Positions 10,037-13,459 of a stretch of DNA of 13,459 nucleotides are shown in pieces. This DNA comes from Acidimicrobiaceae bacterium (GTDB taxonomy: Bacteria > Actinomycetota > Acidimicrobiia > Acidimicrobiales > Bog-793). Position 1 is the first letter of the stretch; every line of letters begins with the position of its first letter. Both the position numbers and the translations under genes were made by a program. The stretch covers positions 1 to 13,459 of the forward strand of contig DAHUZG010000075.1 of the NCBI GenBank assembly GCA_027306715.1. The letters are read 5' to 3'. The notes below the pieces were generated by a model. It saw only the letters and a list, made by a program, of their open reading frames with translations. It ran no database searches and was not told the origin of the DNA.

Positions 10037-11301
10037 GTGATTGTGCCAGGGATCTCCTCGAGCTCCCGACCCCGCGTCTCGGGCAGCAGCACGAGGAGGA
10101 GCGCTCCGAGGACCGGCACCGGGGCGGCGACGAGGGCGGCGACGGCGAAACGGTGGGCGACGTCGGCGATGGCGCCGAAGGCGAGCAGGCCGAGCGTCGC
10201 CCCGAGCACCGCGGCGACCGTGACCCAGCCCGAGACCGAGGCCCGCACCTCGGTCGGGAACAGCTCGTTCACGAGCGAGCCGCCGGCGGGAGCGAACACC
10301 GCGGCGGCGAGCACGCCGGCCACATAGCCGGCGACGAGGGCAGGTCGCGAGCCGGAATAGGTGAGCACGCCGCAGACCGCCATGGTCACGATCCCGAGCG
10401 CCGAGGTCGGGCGCCGTCCCCAGCGGTCGGCGAGCGCCCGGCCGACGAGCAGGCCGGCGAGCCCGCTGGCGCCGGCGAGGACGACCATCCCGGTGACGAG
10501 CGGCCCGGCGAGGTGCCGGACGTTCTGCGCGTAGACGTAGACGAAGCTGTTGACAGGTCCGGTCATCACCCCGATGGCGAAGGTGAGGGCGGCGACGATG
10601 GCGAGCATCCGGCGGTACGGCGCGGCGACGGCGCCGAGCACGGGGAGCGGTGACTCGGGCGCCACCGCCTCGTAGCGATCGGACTCCCGTGTCATCCGCC
10701 GCGCGGCCGGCAGCAGCAGCAGCGGGAGCAGGGCGAGGAGGAACAGCCCCCGGAAGCCGATCGCCTTGCCGGCGAGCCCGTTGACCCCGGCGATCACCCC
10801 GGCGCCGACGCCATAGCCGCCGGTGACGAGGGCTATCGCCTTGGCGCGGTCGGCGATCGAGGTCTGCTCGGCGGCGCTCACGCTGGTCAGCGCATTAACC
10901 GCTGTCAGGCCCGGACGGCCGAGCGCGAAGATGGCGACGAACCACCAGTAGCCGGGGCTCGCCGCCGCGAGGACGGTCAAGGCGAGGCCGGATGCGCAGC
11001 TGACGAGCATCACGCGGCGCCGCCCGAAGCGGTCGGCGAGGCCGCTCACCGGCATCCCGCCGAGCGAGGCGAGCCGCAGGATCGCCAGACCGACGCCGAG
11101 CACCGTGCCCGACAGGCCCGCCTGCTCGGCGATCGTGGCGACGTGGTAGCTCCCGGCACCGAAGGTCCGCGCCACCTCGCCGAGGGCGCTCACAGCACCG
11201 AACTGCCCGAAGCCGGAGGCGAAGGCGGCAAAAGCGAGGCCGAGGACAGGAGGATCCCGCCAGCGGTAGAGGCGGAGAGGCGAGCTCACGGCGCCCGACA
11301 C
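10030..11301 (-). CDS. MFS transporter, candidate pseudouridine/nucleoside importer
   Basis: This is a 12-TM major facilitator protein of 423 aa from GTG at 11301; an in-frame GTG at 11289 is an alternative. The loop 2-3 motif SGLADRFGRRRVM (86-98) and its second-half counterpart GRALADRWGRRPTSALG are both present. The C-terminus ends PETRGRELEEI, the PETxG motif common in sugar porters. It is the first gene of an operon with psuG and psuK, so pseudouridine or a related nucleoside is the inferred substrate. E. coli uses a different transporter family (CNT-type PsuT), so this would be an unrelated solution. It diverges from the S4-domain gene across 48 bp that contains a perfect 7-bp tandem repeat GGGTGCC (11327-11340). 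Confidence 0.88.
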   Translation of the reverse strand: MSGAVSSPLRLYRWRDPPVLGLAFAAFASGFGQFGAVSALGEVARTFGAGSYHVATIAEQAGLSGTVLGVGLAILRLASLGGMPVSGLADRFGRRRVMLVSCASGLALTVLAAASPGYWWFVAIFALGRPGLTAVNALTSVSAAEQTSIADRAKAIALVTGGYGVGAGVIAGVNGLAGKAIGFRGLFLLALLPLLLLPAARRMTRESDRYEAVAPESPLPVLGAVAAPYRRMLAIVAALTFAIGVMTGPVNSFVYVYAQNVRHLAGPLVTGMVVLAGASGLAGLLVGRALADRWGRRPTSALGIVTMAVCGVLTYSGSRPALVAGYVAGVLAAAVFAPAGGSLVNELFPTEVRASVSGWVTVAAVLGATLGLLAFGAIADVAHRFAVAALVAAPVPVLGALLLVLLPETRGRELEEIPGTITR

Positions 11302-11349
11302 TCTGTCATGCCGCCACCGGAGAACAGGGTGCCGGGTGCCAGAGGCAGA

Positions 11350-11721
11350 ATGCGGGTGATGGAGCTGCCGGAGTCGGCGCGAGTCGACCGTTGGCTGTGG
11401 TCGGTACGAGTCTTCCCGACGCGCTCGGCGGCGACCGAGGCGTGCCGTGGCGGCCACGTCGCGGTCAACCGCGTCCCCGCCAAGGCGTCGACGGCGGTGC
11501 GCCCCGGCGACCGGGTCGTCGTCGCCGCCGCCGGCCGGCGGCGCGAGCTCGTGGTCGTCCAGCCGATCGAGCACCGCGTCGGGGCGCCCGCCGCTGCCGC
11601 CTGCCTGCTCGACCACACCCCGCCTGCGGTGGCTGCGGCGGCGCCGATCGCCCGCCGCGATCCCGGCAGCGGGCGCCCGACCAAAAAGGAGCGTCGCGAC
11701 CTCGACCGCTACCGGCGATGA
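11350..11721 (+). CDS. S4-domain RNA-binding protein (HslR/Hsp15-like)
   Basis: This is a 123-aa protein with an S4 domain at about 11-58: RVDRWLWSVRVFPTRSAATEACRGGHVAVN, then RPGDRVVV. The C-terminal tail is basic, ending in GSGRPTKKERRDLDRYRR, as in Hsp15 (HslR)-type proteins that bind stalled 50S subunits carrying peptidyl-tRNA. The role is inferred from the family. ATG at 11350 is preferred over ATG at 11359 because AGAGG (11341-11345) lies 4 nt upstream of the first and 13 nt from the second. The gene stands alone on the plus strand, divergent from the MFS gene and 118 bp before the tRNA. Confidence 0.88.
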   Translation: MRVMELPESARVDRWLWSVRVFPTRSAATEACRGGHVAVNRVPAKASTAVRPGDRVVVAAAGRRRELVVVQPIEHRVGAPAAAACLLDHTPPAVAAAAPIARRDPGSGRPTKKERRDLDRYRR

Positions 11722-11820
11722 CGGCGCGGGTCCGGGTGCTACCCCGCCAGCGTGCTCCCCGTCGGCCGATCACCCCGGCGGCCGTCGGGTTAGCCGCCGG
11801 CGCCCGCCCGGCCCGGCTGC

Positions 11821-11829
11821 TGCTAGCGT
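11821..11829 (+). promoter_or_regulatory. Candidate extended -10 for tRNA-Val
   Basis: TGCTAGCGT (TGn plus TAGCGT) ends 10 bp before the mature tRNA 5' end. That is the right distance for a transcript with a very short leader. I see no clear -35. Confidence 0.3.
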
Positions 11830-11839
11830 CTCGCTCCTC

Positions 11840-11913
11840 GGGCCGTTGGCGCAGTCCGGTAGCGCACTTGCATGACACGCAAGGGGTCACAGGTTCAAGT
11901 CCTGTACGGCCCA
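11840..11913 (+). tRNA. tRNA-Val (GAC anticodon)
   Basis: A full 74-nt cloverleaf folds by eye. The acceptor GGGCCGT pairs with ACGGCCC (7 bp, perfect). The D stem is GCGC/GCGC with loop AGTCCGGTA. The anticodon stem is CTTGC/GCAAG with loop ATGACAC, giving anticodon GAC (Val, codons GUC/GUU). The variable loop is GGGTC. The T stem is ACAGG/CCTGT with loop TTCAAGT. The discriminator is A, and CCA is not encoded (next bases CCC). Position 32 is A, which is less common than a pyrimidine. An integrase relic lies about 100 bp downstream, so this tRNA is a likely integration site. Confidence 0.95.
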
Positions 11914-11950
11914 CCCGATCCCGATAAGCGCTGGTAGAGGCCTTTGGACA

Positions 11951-11964
11951 GGGCCTCCAGGCCC
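11951..11964. terminator. Short GC hairpin after tRNA-Val
   Basis: GGGCCTCCAGGCCC can fold with arms GGGCC/GGCCC and a 4-nt loop, 37 bp past the tRNA end. There is no T-tract. It may help end tRNA transcription or be part of the old attachment region. Confidence 0.3.
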
Positions 11965-11987
11965 CTCGGGGTGACATCCAAGGCGGG

Positions 11988-12022
11988 ATGTAGCCAGGAA
12001 TGTAGCCGTGCCGGGATGTAGC
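11988..12022 (+). repeat. Three ATGTAGC direct repeats beside integrase relic
   Basis: ATGTAGC occurs at 11988-11994, 12000-12006 and 12016-12022. Two copies extend to GGGATGTAGC. They lie between the tRNA and the integrase remnant, and the last copy contains the remnant's ATG followed by TAG. Short repeats in this position resemble arm-type integrase or excisionase binding sites; that reading is inference. Confidence 0.6.
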
Positions 12023-12146
12023 GGCGGGGCCACGGTGAAAGAAGCGCTACCAGCGCGCCTCGGACGGCCCCTGGGTCGGTGTGCTCAACCTCGGCTGGGA
12101 CGAGCGCGGCCGGCACCGGCGCAAGGTCGTCTACGGCGACAAGCGG
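12016..12146 (+). pseudogene. Decayed N-terminal fragment of a tyrosine-recombinase integrase
   Basis: Translation gives M-stop-RRGHGERS, then one base over YQRASDGPWVGVLNLGWDER followed by GRHRRKVVYGDK. This matches the N-terminal arm-binding (AP2-like) domain of actinobacterial phage/ICE integrases, typically RRGHGEGS(I/V)YQR.SDG.WVG. Two defects are visible: TAG at codon 2 (12019-12021), and one base missing at 12046-12047, where AGC-GC-TAC needs one more base to read Ser-Xaa-Tyr. Similarity stops at about 12146, just before the vapC stop at 12150. No core-binding or catalytic domain is visible in the window. The fragment lies next to the 3' end of tRNA-Val, the expected place for an integrase. 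Confidence 0.75.
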
Positions 12147-12149
12147 TCC

Positions 12150-12530
12150 TCAGACTCGCTCGATGCGGACAGCGGTGGCGTGCGCCGCCAGCGCCCCAAG
12201 ATCCTCGATGTCGCCGCTGAGCACGACGCCGTCCGGTTCGGCGATGGCAACGACGACGGCGTCCACGGCGGAACCGCGGCGGGCCAGATGGCGGAGCGCT
12301 CCCGCACGACGGGCGAGAGACTCCGAGAGGGACTCGGCAACGTTGCAGGTCTTGAGCAACCGGTTCAGCGCAGCGTCATCGCGCTGACGTCCGGTGGTTG
12401 ACTCCGCGAGGACGACCGACGGAACCATCGGCGGCCAGGCACCGTCACGGACGAGGACGCGGATGAAAGCCACCGTGTCCTGGTTGCGCTTGGCCAAGAA
12501 GCTCAGTCCCCCGGAGTCGAGAACAAGCAC
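12150..12530 (-). CDS. vapC: VapC-type PIN-domain toxin ribonuclease
   Basis: This is a 126-aa PIN-domain protein, a Mg2+-dependent endoribonuclease toxin inhibited by its partner antitoxin. Acidic active-site residues are D5 (VLVLDSGG), E43 (VVLAEST), D90 (SAVDAVVVA) and D107/D110 (LSGDIEDLGAL). A frame six bases longer starts with TTG at 12536, overlapping the antitoxin stop as TTGA. I prefer GTG at 12530 because GAGGTG (12544-12539) lies 8 nt upstream of it but only 2 nt from the TTG. The 3' end abuts the integrase relic. The RNA target cannot be predicted. Confidence 0.88.
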   Translation of the reverse strand: MLVLDSGGLSFLAKRNQDTVAFIRVLVRDGAWPPMVPSVVLAESTTGRQRDDAALNRLLKTCNVAESLSESLARRAGALRHLARRGSAVDAVVVAIAEPDGVVLSGDIEDLGALAAHATAVRIERV

Positions 12531-12532
12531 GC

Positions 12533-12787
12533 TCAACTCACCTCGGTCGGCCGCGCCTTCGCCCCCAGCACGCGCTTGGCGAGACGTTCGGCTCTGGCCA
12601 TGGACGCCGACGAGGGTTCTCCCACGTCGGCGACGAGCTCGGACAGATACCGGTCCGTCGCCTCGAGGAGCTCCAAACGCCGCAGCTCGGCACGGACGGC
12701 GCCTTGGAGGAGCTCCGACGCAGGGAGCTCCCGCTCCTTGACGACGCGGTACAACTCGTCGGGAAGGTAGACCTGCAACCGGGGCAT
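12533..12787 (-). CDS. vapB: VapB-type antitoxin of the vapBC pair
   Basis: This 84-aa protein starts MPRLQVYLPDELYRVVKERE, typical of ribbon-helix-helix (CopG/VapB-like) DNA-binding domains: a short beta strand followed by helices. The charged C-terminal half (about 35-75, helical and Arg/Glu-rich) would wrap the toxin. The stop lies 2 nt before the preferred vapC start. The frame stays open to 12970, but the conserved ribbon begins at MPRLQVYL. A -10-like TATAGT ends 7 nt before this ATG, suggesting a leaderless mRNA. Confidence 0.82.
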   Translation of the reverse strand: MPRLQVYLPDELYRVVKERELPASELLQGAVRAELRRLELLEATDRYLSELVADVGEPSSASMARAERLAKRVLGAKARPTEVS

Positions 12788-12806
12788 ACGCCTAACTATA
12801 CGCCTA
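12787..12806 (-). promoter_or_regulatory. vapBC promoter/operator with leaderless start
   Basis: On the minus strand the order is TAGGCGTA-TAGT-TAGGCGTA, with the last A being the first base of the vapB ATG. TATAGT (12800-12795) is a good -10 match and ends 7 nt before the ATG, so transcription would start at or next to the start codon. The two 8-bp direct repeats (12787-12794 and 12799-12806, 12-bp period) flank the -10, as expected for an autorepressor site bound by a VapB ribbon-helix-helix dimer pair. Confidence 0.6.
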
Positions 12807-13459
12807 CCCCTCGACAGAGGAAACACTGCCCCACTATCCCGACGACCGACCAGTCCGGAGGGTGCCCCCGAAATGCCGTTACGGAGCAGGCAACTACCGC
12901 GAGCGCTCCGAGGGCTGGGCTGGCACACCCGGTTCAAATCCGCATAGCTACACAACCCCGACATCCTCACCGTCGCCGGACCGGACCGGGCCGTACAATC
13001 AACGTTGAGTTAAGCGACAAGCATCCCCGACACCCATATCCGGCTCGGCTACCTCACTTGCAGTAGCCACAGGACCGGGCTGACCATCCTGGTCCGGTCC
13101 AGCTCCGGCTGGACCGGACCACCCGGACATGGGAGTCCGACACCCTCGACGACCTCACCCAGCGCTGGGGCGAGCACGTCACCCCACCTCGACAAAACCC
13201 GGCTCAACATGCGGATACGACCCCACCACAGTGGGCCAATCCGACCCTACCGCCCGACCCTTACCGCTAGCGTCCGTCAGCCGACCACCACCCAGCATCG
13301 CTCCACCGGCCACGAAGCATGGGGAGGCTCGCAACACGCCGCCCGGCCACTCATCGCCAACCAAGCCGGCAGCTACTTCACCGTCTACCCGGCCAGCGAC
13401 CCCAACCCCCCAACGCACAGCCCTCCCGGTAGCCGACAAAAGCCCGAAGACTCCGACCA
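12807..13459. other. C-rich tail region without a confident gene
   Basis: No recognisable gene is seen in these roughly 650 bases. The plus strand is strongly C-rich (27 C against 13 G in 13201-13260). A plus-strand frame is open from 13014 to the window end, with its first ATG at 13209, and reads pieces such as HLDKTRLNMRIRPHH and ANQAGSYFTVYPASDPNP. In another frame DDLTQRWGEHVTP (about 13142-13180) also looks protein-like. A decayed, frameshifted gene or the start of a truncated one is possible, but no family is recognised. It also holds a strong hairpin (13090-13121) and a tRNA-like T-arm fragment near 12931. Confidence 0.5.
13090..13121. repeat. Perfect inverted repeat, 13-bp arms, 6-nt loop
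   Basis: TGGTCCGGTCCAG (13090-13102) and CTGGACCGGACCA (13109-13121) are exact reverse complements around CTCCGG. The arm core GGACCGGACC also occurs at 12978-12987, and AGGACCGG at 13071. No T-tract follows. It could be a terminator, a recombination or origin-type site, or part of a mobile-element end. Confidence 0.9.

Noticed and set aside
11895..12116. 73-codon minus-strand frame overlapping the tRNA-Val 3' end
   Set aside because: It reads antisense through the tRNA and the ATGTAGC repeats, and there is no ribosome site or family motif.
12079..12401. Plus-strand frames opposite vapC beginning in the integrase relic
   Set aside because: Only the first part (to about 12146) resembles integrase; the rest is antisense to vapC.
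13179..13439. 86-codon minus-strand frame in the tail region
   Set aside because: Gly/Val-rich with no motif; it may just reflect the strong C skew of the plus strand.

Overview
The window is very GC-rich, uses GTG and possibly TTG starts, and has weak Shine-Dalgarno sites. It carries an actinobacterial-type SOS box (GAAC-N4-GTTC), DUF2510 domains and a UvrA with the LAGGEAQ signature. This points to a high-GC actinobacterium, possibly outside the well-studied model genera. The genus cannot be named from sequence alone.

Layout. (1) 122-6606 is a DNA-repair block. uvrA (minus) has a LexA-type box 50 bp upstream of its start. Two small plus-strand genes carrying DUF2510-type domains follow, then uvrB (minus). 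The uvrB frame is broken by a one-base deletion near 4910, which puts the C-terminal UVR domain out of frame. (2) 6656-8220 holds a VOC/glyoxalase-fold gene, a cluster of palindromic 13-bp repeats, and an AcuI/YhdH-type NADPH oxidoreductase. (3) 8236-11301 (minus) is a three-gene operon: MFS transporter, psuG and a PfkB kinase (psuK). It probably imports and degrades pseudouridine. The MFS/psuG junction contains a perfect 17-bp tandem duplication, which creates a six-codon relay ORF between two ATGA overlaps. (4) 11350-11913 holds an S4-domain RNA-binding protein and a tRNA-Val(GAC). (5) 11914-13459 looks like the remains of a mobile element at the tRNA 3' end. It has three ATGTAGC repeats, a dead integrase N-terminus, a vapBC toxin-antitoxin pair with a probable leaderless promoter, and about 650 bases of C-rich sequence with no clear gene but a perfect 13-bp-arm hairpin.

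How the genes work together. UvrA and UvrB are the damage-recognition half of nucleotide excision repair, and the SOS box predicts LexA control of uvrA. PsuK phosphorylates pseudouridine and PsuG cleaves pseudouridine 5'-phosphate to uracil and ribose 5-phosphate; the MFS protein is the natural candidate for uptake. VapBC may have persisted as an addiction module while the element around it decayed. I found no CRISPR array, intact transposase or rRNA gene. I also found no clearly new multi-gene system. The most unusual items are the relay junction before psuG, the frameshifted uvrB, and the decayed tRNA-Val element.
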